The position numbers and the translations under genes were made by a program. From NCBI GenBank assembly GCA_020073615.1, contig JAIQEX010000076.1:1-32950 (forward strand): DNA of 32,950 bases, written 5' to 3'. Every line of letters begins with the position of its first letter. The stretch's first letter is position 1. The notes under the pieces are model-generated. The model ran no database searches. It saw only the letters and a program-made list of their open reading frames with translations, and had not been told where the DNA came from. This document shows positions 9,342 to 15,941 of the stretch, piece by piece. The DNA comes from Terriglobia bacterium. GTDB taxonomy: Bacteria > Acidobacteriota > Terriglobia > Bryobacterales > Bryobacteraceae.

Positions 9342-10270
9342 GCATTGAAGGTAATCACGTGCGCGAACATGCCGCCGAAGGTGAAGGTTTCCGGGGGTTC
9401 GCATAGCGCATCGACAAACGTGTCCTCCCAAGCGCTCCGATTGCGGACATCTGTGAGTACGCTGTGGAACGCGCGATCCGCTTTCTCCAGGCGCGCCAGC
9501 ATGGCCGAAGGAGTTCGGTCCTCCGGTGGGGCATTGTCAAACAGGGGCGCACTGCCGCCCGTCAGTGCCGCGGCCCAGGCTTCCTTGGTTTGCACCATCC
9601 GGTCCAGAAGCTGGCGTAGGCTCCGATCCGGGCCATCCCATGGAAATACACGTATCTGGTTGTTCAGAGGGCGGTCCAACTGTTCGCCGTTCAGCGTCTT
9701 CGCCAGATCGAGAAGGCGTCGCGTATGCCAGGACTCCTGGCCGGAGAAGATATCAAAGAGATCCATGAATAGACCTGCTCCTTTCGTGTCATCCTTACCG
9801 GAACGGTGGTGAATTCCATTCGCTGTGTGGAGGTGCGTGTACGTCGCCCCCATGCGGCGATAGAGGCTCGGTGAAACGCCGAAGGCATTTCGGAACGCCC
9901 GGGTGAACGCTTCCAGCGATCCGTAATTCGCGTCGAGACCGATGTCAGTCACCGGGAGTTGGGTGCGAGACAACTGCCATGCCGCCCTCTCCAGAAGCAG
10001 CCTCCGGCGCATGGCAACCGGCGTCTCCTCGATCATTGCCCGGAACACGCGATAAAACTGCGTCCGGCTTCGATAAGCGCGCCGCGCGAAACCGTTCGCA
10101 TCCTGCTCTTGATCGAGCGAATCAAGCACGATTTCGCGTAGCCGCTGTGCTTCGTCCACACAAGGAAAATACCACTTTGAAGGGCCGCCCGCCTGATAGG
10201 GAATCCCAAAATTCCCGCGGGGAAGCGCCGGTGTGGCGGTCACCCGCGGTGCGGCCCCACGCCGCAGCAT
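9239..10270 (-). CDS. AraC-type DNA-binding domain fused to a DinB-like domain
   Basis: A 343-residue product. Residues about 40-140 form an AraC-family double helix-turn-helix: Q-R-L-R-E-I-V, then F-A-R-R-A-Y-R-S-R-T-Q-F-Y-R-V-F, then the second HTH with D-I-G-L-D-A-N-Y-G-S-L-E-A-F-T-R-A-F-R-N-A-F-G-V-S-P. Residues about 165-335 resemble a DinB-like four-helix bundle, with a recurring D-R-x-L-x-x-L-L-D-x-M-V-x-T-K-E pattern and a late F-x-G-G-M-F-A-H-V-I-T-F-N-A-Y-R-R. Probably a transcription regulator with a thiol- or metal-binding sensor; this is inferred from the domains. The start is uncertain: the first 37 residues look unstructured, and a GTG at 10159-10157 would begin V-D-E-A-Q just before the HTH. 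Confidence 0.8.
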   Translation of the reverse strand: MLRRGAAPRVTATPALPRGNFGIPYQAGGPSKWYFPCVDEAQRLREIVLDSLDQEQDANGFARRAYRSRTQFYRVFRAMIEETPVAMRRRLLLERAAWQLSRTQLPVTDIGLDANYGSLEAFTRAFRNAFGVSPSLYRRMGATYTHLHTANGIHHRSGKDDTKGAGLFMDLFDIFSGQESWHTRRLLDLAKTLNGEQLDRPLNNQIRVFPWDGPDRSLRQLLDRMVQTKEAWAAALTGGSAPLFDNAPPEDRTPSAMLARLEKADRAFHSVLTDVRNRSAWEDTFVDALCEPPETFTFGGMFAHVITFNAYRRMVAIDVLRGLGLQVEGVGCPMEYLESLAKA

Positions 10271-10273
10271 TTA

Positions 10274-10298
10274 CCGGCCGCTCTGAACAGAGGGCCGG
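10274..10298. promoter_or_regulatory. inverted repeat upstream of the AraC-DinB gene
   Basis: CCGGCC-G-CTCTG faces CAGAG-GGCCGG across two bases: an 11-bp-per-arm inverted repeat with one unpaired G. It lies in the divergent space between the regulator and the cupin gene, so it could be an operator. A transcript hairpin is equally possible. Confidence 0.3.
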
Positions 10299-10393
10299 TT
10301 AAGCCGACCTTCCTGGAGTTGGCAACCGTTGGGTCAAAACGGAGGTCCCGCTCAGGTCCGGGTTCGTTATGGGAAAATGGCTAACGTGGAGCA

Positions 10394-10750
10394 ATGTCCG
10401 AGGAAACGATTCCTCACCGCGGAACCACAGTAGTACGGCGATTGTTTCTTGCACCTGGTGAGGCCACAAGGTGGCACCGCGATCCTTTCCATCGCGTGTC
10501 GGTCGTCTTCAGCGGTGATATTCTGGCCATCGAATTCCGCGACGGCCTTCCGAGATCTTTTTCCTGGCCCACCCAGATGATGTCCCGCAGCCGGACGTTC
10601 CTTAACTGTGTGCGCCGCCTTACGGATGGCGGTCGATTGATGCACGAGTCGGAGAGTCCTCTCCACCGGAACGCCCGCCAGATCTCCGTACGGATGGCCG
10701 ACCAGCCGGAGGTCAGTGAAGCCAGGTCATCCGTGCCTGTCTTAAGATAA
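10394..10750 (+). CDS. cupin-like small protein
   Basis: 118 residues. The N-terminal half reads as one cupin motif: L-F-L-A-P-G-E-A-T-R-W-H-R-D-P-F-H-R-V-S-V-V-F-S-G-D, matching the P-G-x(4)-H-x-H-x(n)-G pattern with His28 and His33 as possible metal ligands. The second cupin half is weak, although L-M-H-E-S-E-S-P-L-H-R-N-A near residues 80-92 could correspond to it. No catalytic role can be assigned. The ATG has GGAG close upstream. It precedes the alpha/beta hydrolase gene by 38 bp, and the two may be co-transcribed. The loss of cupin motif 2 may mean a degenerate gene. Confidence 0.55.
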   Translation: MSEETIPHRGTTVVRRLFLAPGEATRWHRDPFHRVSVVFSGDILAIEFRDGLPRSFSWPTQMMSRSRTFLNCVRRLTDGGRLMHESESPLHRNARQISVRMADQPEVSEARSSVPVLR

Positions 10751-10788
10751 GAGTTCGTGTTGCTCTATCCTGACTCTGGAGCATTTCG

Positions 10789-11790
10789 ATGAAGCCTTTG
10801 ATCTTTGCTCTTTATGTTATGTCAGCGTTTGGCAGTCTGAGCGCGCAGAAGCCTGTGTGGCAGCCTTCGCCGGGACATACGCAGATACCGATATGGCCGG
10901 GGGCGGCCCCTGATCCGCAGCCTGTCGCGGGGCCAGAGTACGCTGAGACGTCGGGGAAAGACTTTCTTCCCGGCGGGAGGCCGGCAGTTAGTGTGAGCAA
11001 CGTGACGCGGCCTACGATGACGGTCTACTCACCGAGGGGAAAGAATACCGGCGCTGCGGTGGTCGTGTTTCCTGGCGGGGGCTATCAGGTTCTTGCCATC
11101 GATCTCGAAGGCACGGAGGTCTGTGACTGGCTGACGCCGAAAGCGATCACGTGTGTGCTGTTGAAATACCGCGTGACGGATGTGGGGCCGTATCCGAAAT
11201 CGGGACCATATCCGGAATCACCGATGGCGTTGGAAGATGCGCAGAGGACCATGGGACTAGTGCGCTTGCACGCGGCGGAGTGGCACATCGATCCTCACAA
11301 GATTGGCGTGCTCGGGTTTTCGGCAGGTGGGCATCTATCGGCAGCGATCAGCACGCACTACGCGAAGCGTTTGTACCCGGCTGTCGATGTCGCCGACAAA
11401 GAAAGCTGCCGGCCGGACTTCGCGGTCCCTATCTATCCAGGCCATCTGTCGCTTTCCGCTGCGGAATGGGATGCTAAGCAAGGCACCAAAAAGTTCGTGG
11501 TTCCTCATCCGGCGTCCGCCGATAAACATCTTTCGTTGAACCCCGAACTCCCAGTGACCCCCCAGACGCCGCCGACGTTCTTGCTGCAGTGCGAGGACGA
11601 CCATGTGGACAACGTAGCCGACTCTCTGGCTTACTACATTGCGCTGAAGAACGCGAGCGTGCCCGTGGAGATGCATTTGTATGCTCAAGGCGGGCACGCG
11701 TTCGGACTGCGGCGAACGAAGTTTCCGGTGACGGCATGGCCTCAGTTGGTGGAGACGTGGCTGAGGACGATTGGGGTGATTTCGGAGTAG
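10789..11790 (+). CDS. secreted alpha/beta hydrolase (esterase-like)
   Basis: 333 residues with a signal peptide ending near residue 19 (MKPLIFALYVMSAFGSLSA). The alpha/beta hydrolase elements are F-P-G-G-G-Y at 94-99 (oxyanion side), the nucleophile elbow G-F-S-A-G-G-H with Ser178, an acidic residue in C-E-D-D-H at 268-272, and the general-base His303 in G-G-H-A-F-G. The closest recognisable group is the BD-FAE / acetyl-xylan-esterase-like hydrolases often annotated 'alpha/beta hydrolase' or 'endo-1,4-beta-xylanase' in acidobacteria. It probably removes acyl groups from polysaccharide-derived substrates outside the cytoplasm (inference). GGAG sits 8 nt before the ATG. The catalytic triad is complete, so the gene is functional on its face. 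Confidence 0.88.
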   Translation: MKPLIFALYVMSAFGSLSAQKPVWQPSPGHTQIPIWPGAAPDPQPVAGPEYAETSGKDFLPGGRPAVSVSNVTRPTMTVYSPRGKNTGAAVVVFPGGGYQVLAIDLEGTEVCDWLTPKAITCVLLKYRVTDVGPYPKSGPYPESPMALEDAQRTMGLVRLHAAEWHIDPHKIGVLGFSAGGHLSAAISTHYAKRLYPAVDVADKESCRPDFAVPIYPGHLSLSAAEWDAKQGTKKFVVPHPASADKHLSLNPELPVTPQTPPTFLLQCEDDHVDNVADSLAYYIALKNASVPVEMHLYAQGGHAFGLRRTKFPVTAWPQLVETWLRTIGVISE

Positions 11791-11875
11791 GCGCTTTGGG
11801 ATTGTGCACCAAGAACGGGACTGGTCGAAAGCGAGTCGCACACGCCCTCCACGGCGGCACCCACCCGAGCGATTC

Positions 11876-12059
11876 TTCGAGCGCCGCCATTTTCCGAAGT
11901 ACGCCGCGCGCGGCTTCCGCGATGGTTCTGCACGGCGTTCGTCCGCGAAAAATGGCCTCCGGACCAAGTTGGTCCGGGCCCGGAAAACCGGCGTTGAAAA
12001 CAAACTGCTTTCGAAGCGGCCAGACCAACTTGGTCCGGGGCCAGGCCGGTAGGCCTACC
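11876..12059. repeat. intergenic repeat, copy A
   Basis: The segment from TTCGAGCGCCGCCATTTTCC to TCCGCGAAAAATGGCC (11876-11956) recurs at 14490-14571 with about 80% identity in the same orientation. The two ends of the unit are roughly inverted (GCCATTTTCCG / CGCGAAAAATGGC), giving a hairpin or MITE-like form. Copy A also contains two near-palindromes, GGACCAAGTTGGTCC (11961-11975) and GACCAACTTGGTCC (12022-12035), separated by ~46 bp that copy B lacks, and ends in a GGCC-rich hairpin at 12043-12059. No gene is visible between the hydrolase and the pseudogene. Confidence 0.65.
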
Positions 12060-12389
12060 CCACTCGTCCCCGCGTGAAATCGGGGAAGCGCACCGGCGCG
12101 CTGCCCTGGGCCACCGACTGCTCACTCAGCGGACCCGGAGCGCTCATCGACACGAGGTAATCGAAGCGGTCGCGGTTGATCTCCATGTAGTGCGCCATCG
12201 GTCCGGGGCCGTGCGTGGGATACAGGTTGCCGTTGCGGTTGAGGTGCTCGAAGCGCCGCCACAGCCCCTCTCCTTCATTGGAGAACAGGATGCCGTGCAG
12301 ATCGTGGTTGTAGGCGCAGGCGCCGTGCGTGATCTCGGCGAAAACGCCGGCCCGCACCATGTTCAGCACCAGCAGCTCGTTGTAATCGT
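12055..12389 (-). pseudogene. truncated, internally deleted duplicate of the GH109-type gene
   Basis: The translation D-Y-N-E-L-L-V-L-N-M-V-R-A-G-V-F through G-N-L-Y-P-T-H-G to Y-L-V-S-M-S, then S-A-P-G-P-L-S-E to D-F-T-R-G, matches two separate parts of the intact protein encoded at 14608-15939. Homology stops at 12389, corresponding to about 15386, so roughly the N-terminal 185 residues including the NAD-binding motif are missing. The internal gap corresponds to 14705-15139, 435 bp or exactly 145 codons, so the frame is kept. The deletion ends fall at imperfect direct repeats CCGGCG(C/A)GCTC. One codon is also lost in the E-I-N-R-G-D-R-F segment. It cannot make an active enzyme. Confidence 0.85.
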
Positions 12390-12415
12390 GCCCTGCCCCG
12401 GAGACTGACAGAACA

Positions 12416-12956
12416 TCAACCGCCGGCCAGCATTTCAAGCCAGAGCCGCAGCGTTAGATCGTGGCGCTCCGTATTCACAAGATACGGTCGAAGCTCCGAG
12501 AAATATCGGCCCTCAAGAACCGCGAGATCGAGTGGAACTGCACGGGCGAGGTATTTCACATCTTCTCGATCGCGAGCCGAGTTCCGTTCCAATTTCGATA
12601 AGGCGAGGTCGTGCGCTTCGAGCCCCAGGAGCGACAATGTGCGATATGCCGACGGGAACATCAACGTCAGGCGGTCGGCATAATTCTCGGGAACGGTCAC
12701 GATCCCAACATGCTGTGCGTATACGCCGTACTTCTTGTGCAACGCGGATCCCTCTCCCGCAAGCAATTGGAGGGGCGCAGTCTCCTCGACCCGGGACGAT
12801 CGCCAGGCAATCGACGTCAACCGTCGGACGCGGCAAACCATATAGCATCGCCATCGCGAAGCCGCCGATGCAGTGAAGGGCGACGGGGCGGTCGAAGGTC
12901 TTGTCGATCTCAAGAAAGAACGAGTGCCAGGGCTCCGGTGGCCGGTCATGCGACAT
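12416..12956 (-). pseudogene. nucleotidyltransferase (DUF6036 / AbiEii-like), frameshifted
   Basis: Starts M-S-H-D-R-P-P-E-P-W at 12956 and reads well to V-D-V-D-C-L-A-I-V-P-G. The coherent continuation (L-Q-L-L-A-G-E-G-S-A-L-H-K-K-Y ... L-W-L-E-M-L-A-G-G) is in another frame and ends at 12416. The shift lies near 12789-12796, next to a CCCGGG run, and equals one extra or two missing bases. The joined product of ~180 residues has the nucleotidyltransferase core G-G-F-A-M-A-M-L-Y-G followed by D-V-D, as in DUF6036 and AbiEii-type toxins. The ATG overlaps the end of the upstream XRE gene by 11 bp, so the two are coupled. Either a real inactivation or a sequencing error. Confidence 0.7.
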
Positions 12957-13629
12957 AGGGCAAGAGTTGGGCATTCAGATCCGTCAGCAAATTCCAGTGG
13001 CGGGCTTCGACGGAGCGCGTCTGCCGAAGCCAGCGGCGTTCTGCGTCCGGGAGGGACGATTGGCATAGAGTGTCCTCGCGGACCAGGCGGGCGCGGTCCA
13101 GGATCTCCTCAATTTCGCGAAGCCGGGCAGTCACCAGGGTGTCGCCCCGTTTCTCTACGACGTGCCGCGCCAGCATGACGACGAATCCGAGCCGGTTCTG
13201 GACGTCCCGCAACTTGGCCTCGCGAATCAGCCACTCCCAATCGAGATCGCTGTATTTGACCAGGAGCCAGGGCAGCGCCTCGACCACGCGGACCTCCACG
13301 TCCCGTGCGGCAACAGCGGCAAGCAGGACGAGAGCGGGATTCTTCGTGCCGACTCCGCGCAACTGCCGGAAGCCGGGGTAGCCGAGCCTGGCGAGTGCCG
13401 CCGCCAGGGACGAGGAATTCCACGAATCGACGCTGGCGGCCTCCAGCGGCAGCGCAGTAGGACCGAGGCCGTACAGCTTCACGATCTTTAGTCCGAGTTG
13501 GGCAGTGACCGGCCGCCGGCCACCCTCCAGAAGGGCGAGATATGCCTGGGACACGCCCAACCGGTCCGCTGCCTGTTGTTGTGTCAGACCCGCTGTCTGA
13601 CGTGCCGATCGCAGAAGTTCCGGGCGCAA
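12946..13629 (-). CDS. XRE-family regulator, probable antitoxin
   Basis: 227 residues starting at a TTG codon (13629-13627), chosen because AGAGGA lies 7 nt upstream and the reading begins M-R-P-E-L-L-R-S-A-R just before the HTH. Residues 5-60 are a lambda-repressor-like HTH (R-Q-T-A-G-L-T-Q-Q-Q-A-A-D-R-L-G-V-S-Q-A-Y-L-A-L-L-E-G-G-R-R). The remaining ~165 residues are mostly helical and charged, with no domain I can name. It overlaps the nucleotidyltransferase gene by 11 bp. An HTH protein encoded immediately before a DUF6036-type nucleotidyltransferase matches the order of type IV-like toxin-antitoxin pairs; that role is inferred. A near-perfect palindrome covers its promoter, consistent with autoregulation. 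Confidence 0.85.
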   Translation of the reverse strand: MRPELLRSARQTAGLTQQQAADRLGVSQAYLALLEGGRRPVTAQLGLKIVKLYGLGPTALPLEAASVDSWNSSSLAAALARLGYPGFRQLRGVGTKNPALVLLAAVAARDVEVRVVEALPWLLVKYSDLDWEWLIREAKLRDVQNRLGFVVMLARHVVEKRGDTLVTARLREIEEILDRARLVREDTLCQSSLPDAERRWLRQTRSVEARHWNLLTDLNAQLLPYVA

Positions 13630-13649
13630 GGCGCAATCCTCTCAGACCC

Positions 13650-13676
13650 ATTATAACAAGATTTGTAATAACGCAA
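13650..13676 (-). promoter_or_regulatory. promoter and palindromic operator of the XRE operon
   Basis: On the minus strand a perfect TATAAT (13655-13650) follows TTGCGT (13676-13671) by 15 bp. The short spacer is a weakness, but the box is in an AT-rich island of a GC-rich region. At 13651-13671 the pattern TTAT-n-ACAA-n3-TTGT-n-ATAA is an 8-bp-per-arm near-perfect palindrome that covers the -10 and spacer. Transcription would start about 14 nt before the TTG start codon. Binding by the XRE protein is an inference. Confidence 0.6.
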
Positions 13677-13714
13677 GAGCTCTGAGGTCGGCTCTGACCG
13701 GCGTGGTGCGCCCC

Positions 13715-13820
13715 TCAGTCCGACATCGTGGCCGCTGCCTGCTGCCATTTTCCCCGCGAGAAATCGGGGAGCGCACGGGATGCGCCTTCCAGGGTGACGC
13801 GTTTTGCTGACCAGAGTCCC
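13715..13820 (-). pseudogene. possible C-terminal remnant of a GH109/Gfo-Idh-MocA gene
   Basis: One minus-strand frame ends L-P-D-F-S-R-G-K-W-Q-Q-A followed soon by TGA (13717-13715), closely matching the F-P-D-F-T-R-G-K-W-Q-A-G end of the intact gene at 14608; W-S-A upstream in the same frame also fits. There is no start codon and the frame upstream is short. It would be a third 3'-end fragment in this patch. The similarity is brief, so the call is tentative. Confidence 0.3.
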
Positions 13821-13841
13821 CACACCGAATGTTCCACGCGC

Positions 13842-13870
13842 TTGTTGTGCCGAAATCTCCGCGGGATAAT
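13842..13870 (+). promoter_or_regulatory. sigma-70-like promoter
   Basis: TTGTTG (13842-13847) and GATAAT (13865-13870) are separated by exactly 17 bp. Transcription would start near 13877, about 27 nt before the ATG of the small hypothetical gene at 13904. Confidence 0.45.
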
Positions 13871-13903
13871 GGTGACGCATACCCAGTAGATGTGAGGTCT
13901 TCA

Positions 13904-14233
13904 ATGAGCCTGAGCCCCATGTTCCAATACGACCCCAAATGGGAGGCCGGCATCGTTTGGCTGGACCCAGTGGCCAAGGAGTCCCTATTCGTCCGGGAGA
14001 CCACGGCCAAGTTCGCCCGACGAGCTGGTGCGCCCCCTCGTCGGATGCGACACTATGTTGCCTATGCAACGCTGCAGGCCCATGCCCCCTCGATCAGCCC
14101 AGGTGTGTTTGAGAGGCGGGTTTGGTACCTTCAGCCGCACGACCCTTCTGGCTATCCCATCCAAGCAGTGGATCCGCACAGCATCGCGGCTGATCAATCA
14201 TCGAAACGGGGCAAACGCGAAGATGCAAGGTAA
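13904..14233 (+). CDS. hypothetical protein of 109 residues
   Basis: Starts M-S-L-S-P-M-F-Q-Y-D-P-K-W-E-A-G-I-V-W-L-D. The ATG is favoured because a GAGGT sequence lies 7 nt upstream and a promoter-like pair lies at 13842-13870; an in-frame ATG at 13829 would lie ahead of that promoter. The product is soluble, ends in a basic tail (K-R-G-K-R-E-D-A-R), and has no motif I recognise. The first 25 residues look protein-like, while the later Arg/Pro-rich part could be non-coding. It sits in the accessory patch between the XRE operon and repeat copy B. Treat it as a candidate. Confidence 0.4.
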   Translation: MSLSPMFQYDPKWEAGIVWLDPVAKESLFVRETTAKFARRAGAPPRRMRHYVAYATLQAHAPSISPGVFERRVWYLQPHDPSGYPIQAVDPHSIAADQSSKRGKREDAR

Positions 14234-14308
14234 GAGCAGGCGGAACTGCTTCCACGGGGAAAACTCGGGGCCAGATGAAACGTTACTTAAGAATTTTCGC
14301 CCCCAGGA

Positions 14309-14441
14309 AACGTTCCGTCTGTTCCGTGTTCTGCATGTCCCGTGTTCTGCACAGCTTTGACACAACCGCTTGGCCTGCGATACGAAAAGCTGGAAAAGTG
14401 GGAAGCCCATACGCAGGGGACGGCGCGGCAGACGGAACGTT
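14309..14441. repeat. 13-bp perfect inverted repeat bounding a 133-bp segment
   Basis: AACGTTCCGTCTG at 14309-14321 is the exact reverse complement of CAGACGGAACGTT at 14429-14441. Between them are two imperfect direct repeats (TCCGTGTTCTGCA and CCCGTGTTCTGCA, near 14322-14350). No transposase frame is present. The 14234-14607 stretch contains no convincing gene. The arms could be ends of a small decayed mobile element, or a long-range hairpin. Confidence 0.45.
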
Positions 14442-14489
14442 CACAACTGGATAACACCCGTGACACGCCGCCCCCCCCGGCAGCGGTTT

Positions 14490-14612
14490 TTCGAGCGCCG
14501 CCATTTTCCGAAGCCACGTCGCGTGCGGCTTTGCGATAGTTCTGCACGACGTTAGTCCGCGAAAAATGGCCTGCGCACCAAGGTGGTCCCGGGGCAGGCC
14601 AGGAGGCCTACC
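14490..14612. repeat. intergenic repeat, copy B, with stop-codon hairpin
   Basis: Same unit as at 11876-12059 and in the same orientation, lying just beyond the 3' end of the GH109-type gene. Its right part is a hairpin with 8-bp arms GGCAGGCC (14593-14600) and GGCCTACC (14605-14612), in which the TAG stop of the GH109-type gene is embedded. Confidence 0.65.
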
Positions 14613-15939
14613 CCGCCTGCCACTTCCCCCGCGTGAAATCGGGGAAGCGCACCGGCGCGCTGCCCTGCGCCACCGACAGCTCGCTCAGCGGACCCGGCGC
14701 GCTCCACGCCGCCGCGTCGTAGACGTCGATGTCCGGCGCCGTGCCCTGGCGCATCGCCTGCACCAGGCGGTAGGCCATCACGAAATCCATGCCCCCGTGC
14801 CCGCCCAGTTGCCGCGCCAGGTCGCCGGTCTCTTTCCACCAGGGATGTTCGTATTGCGCTTTGTAGGGGTCGATCGGTCCGAACTCCTCTTTGCCCGAGC
14901 CATCCACATAAATCCGCGGCGGGTAATCGCGGAACATGCCCCTGGTCCCGGCGATCAGGTTGATGCGGTCGTACGGCTGCGGCGTGGAGACGTTGTGCTC
15001 CAGCGTGATTACCCGCCCCTTGGCCGTATGGATCAGGCTCACGTTCAGATCCCCGCAGCGGTACACCTCCTTCTGCCGCGGATCATTGGCCGCCAGATGC
15101 TCCTTGCGATAGGCCGCGAGCGACGCCACCGGCGAGCTCATCGACACCAGGTACTCGAAGCGGTCGCCGCGGTTGATCTCCATGTAGTGCGCCATCGGTC
15201 CGAGGCCGTGCGTGGGATACAGGTTGCCGTTGCGGTTGAAGTGCTCGAAGCGCCGCCACAGCCCTTCGCCTTCATCGGAGAACAGGATGCCGCGCAGGTC
15301 GTGGTTGTAGGCGCAGGCGCCGTGCGTGATCTCGCCGAAAACGCCGGCCCGCACCATGTTCAGCACCAGCAGCTCGTTGTAATCGTAACAGCAGTTTTCT
15401 AACTGGACGCAGTGGCGCGCCGTGCTCTCCGAGGTGTCGACCAGCTCCCAGCACTCGCCGATGGTGCGCGCGGCGGGCACCTCCACGGCCACGTGCTTGC
15501 CCTGCTTCATGCCCGCCACGGCCATGGGCACATGCCAGATCCACGGCGTCGCGATCACGACCAGGTCGATATCGTCGCGCTTCACCAACTCCTCAAACGC
15601 GCGCTCGCTCGAATGATATGCCGCCGGAGGCTTGCTTCCCGCCTGCTCCAGTTTGGCCTGCGCGTTGTCCACCTTCTCTTTCACGGTGTCGCACAGCGCC
15701 GTCACCTGCACCTGCGGAATGGCGGTGAAGTTCTTGATGAGCTCGGTGCCGCGTCCGCCGATGCCGATGAAGCCCAGCCGCACGCTGTCTTTCGCTTCGA
15801 ACTTCATGCCCGAGACGCTGCGTCCTGCGGCCGGCGCGGCTTGCTGGGGAGCGGCTGCGGACAGTTTCATGCCGAGCGAAGCCAGCGACGCGAACCGCAA
15901 CAAGTCGCGCCGCGAAGAGTTCTTCGGATCTTGGTTCAT
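14608..15939 (-). CDS. Tat-exported Gfo/Idh/MocA family protein, GH109-like
   Basis: 443 residues from the ATG at 15939, which has GGAGGTGAGT directly upstream. The N-terminus S-S-R-R-D-L-L-R-F-A-S-L-A-S-L-G is a Tat leader. The NAD-binding Rossmann motif G-I-G-G-R-G is at 59-64. Several blocks typical of glycoside hydrolase family 109 (NAD-dependent alpha-N-acetylgalactosaminidases) are present: N-R-N-G-N-L-Y-P-T-H-G-L-G-P, I-N-R-G-D-R-F-E-Y-L-V-S-M-S-S, H-G-G-M-D-F-V-M-A-Y-R-L and D-V-Y-D-A-A-A-W-S. It probably acts in the periplasm with bound NAD on an N-acetylhexosaminide; the substrate is inferred. It follows the symporter gene by 2 bp. A truncated copy lies at 12055-12389. Confidence 0.9.
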   Translation of the reverse strand: MNQDPKNSSRRDLLRFASLASLGMKLSAAAPQQAAPAAGRSVSGMKFEAKDSVRLGFIGIGGRGTELIKNFTAIPQVQVTALCDTVKEKVDNAQAKLEQAGSKPPAAYHSSERAFEELVKRDDIDLVVIATPWIWHVPMAVAGMKQGKHVAVEVPAARTIGECWELVDTSESTARHCVQLENCCYDYNELLVLNMVRAGVFGEITHGACAYNHDLRGILFSDEGEGLWRRFEHFNRNGNLYPTHGLGPMAHYMEINRGDRFEYLVSMSSPVASLAAYRKEHLAANDPRQKEVYRCGDLNVSLIHTAKGRVITLEHNVSTPQPYDRINLIAGTRGMFRDYPPRIYVDGSGKEEFGPIDPYKAQYEHPWWKETGDLARQLGGHGGMDFVMAYRLVQAMRQGTAPDIDVYDAAAWSAPGPLSELSVAQGSAPVRFPDFTRGKWQAG

Positions 15940-15941
15940 AC

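Noticed and set aside
10394-10666. Minus-strand frame over the cupin-like gene
   Set aside because: It has no motif, while the + frame shows a cupin first half and a usable ribosome site.
14566-15402. 278-codon + strand frame
   Set aside because: Antisense shadow of the GH109-type gene.
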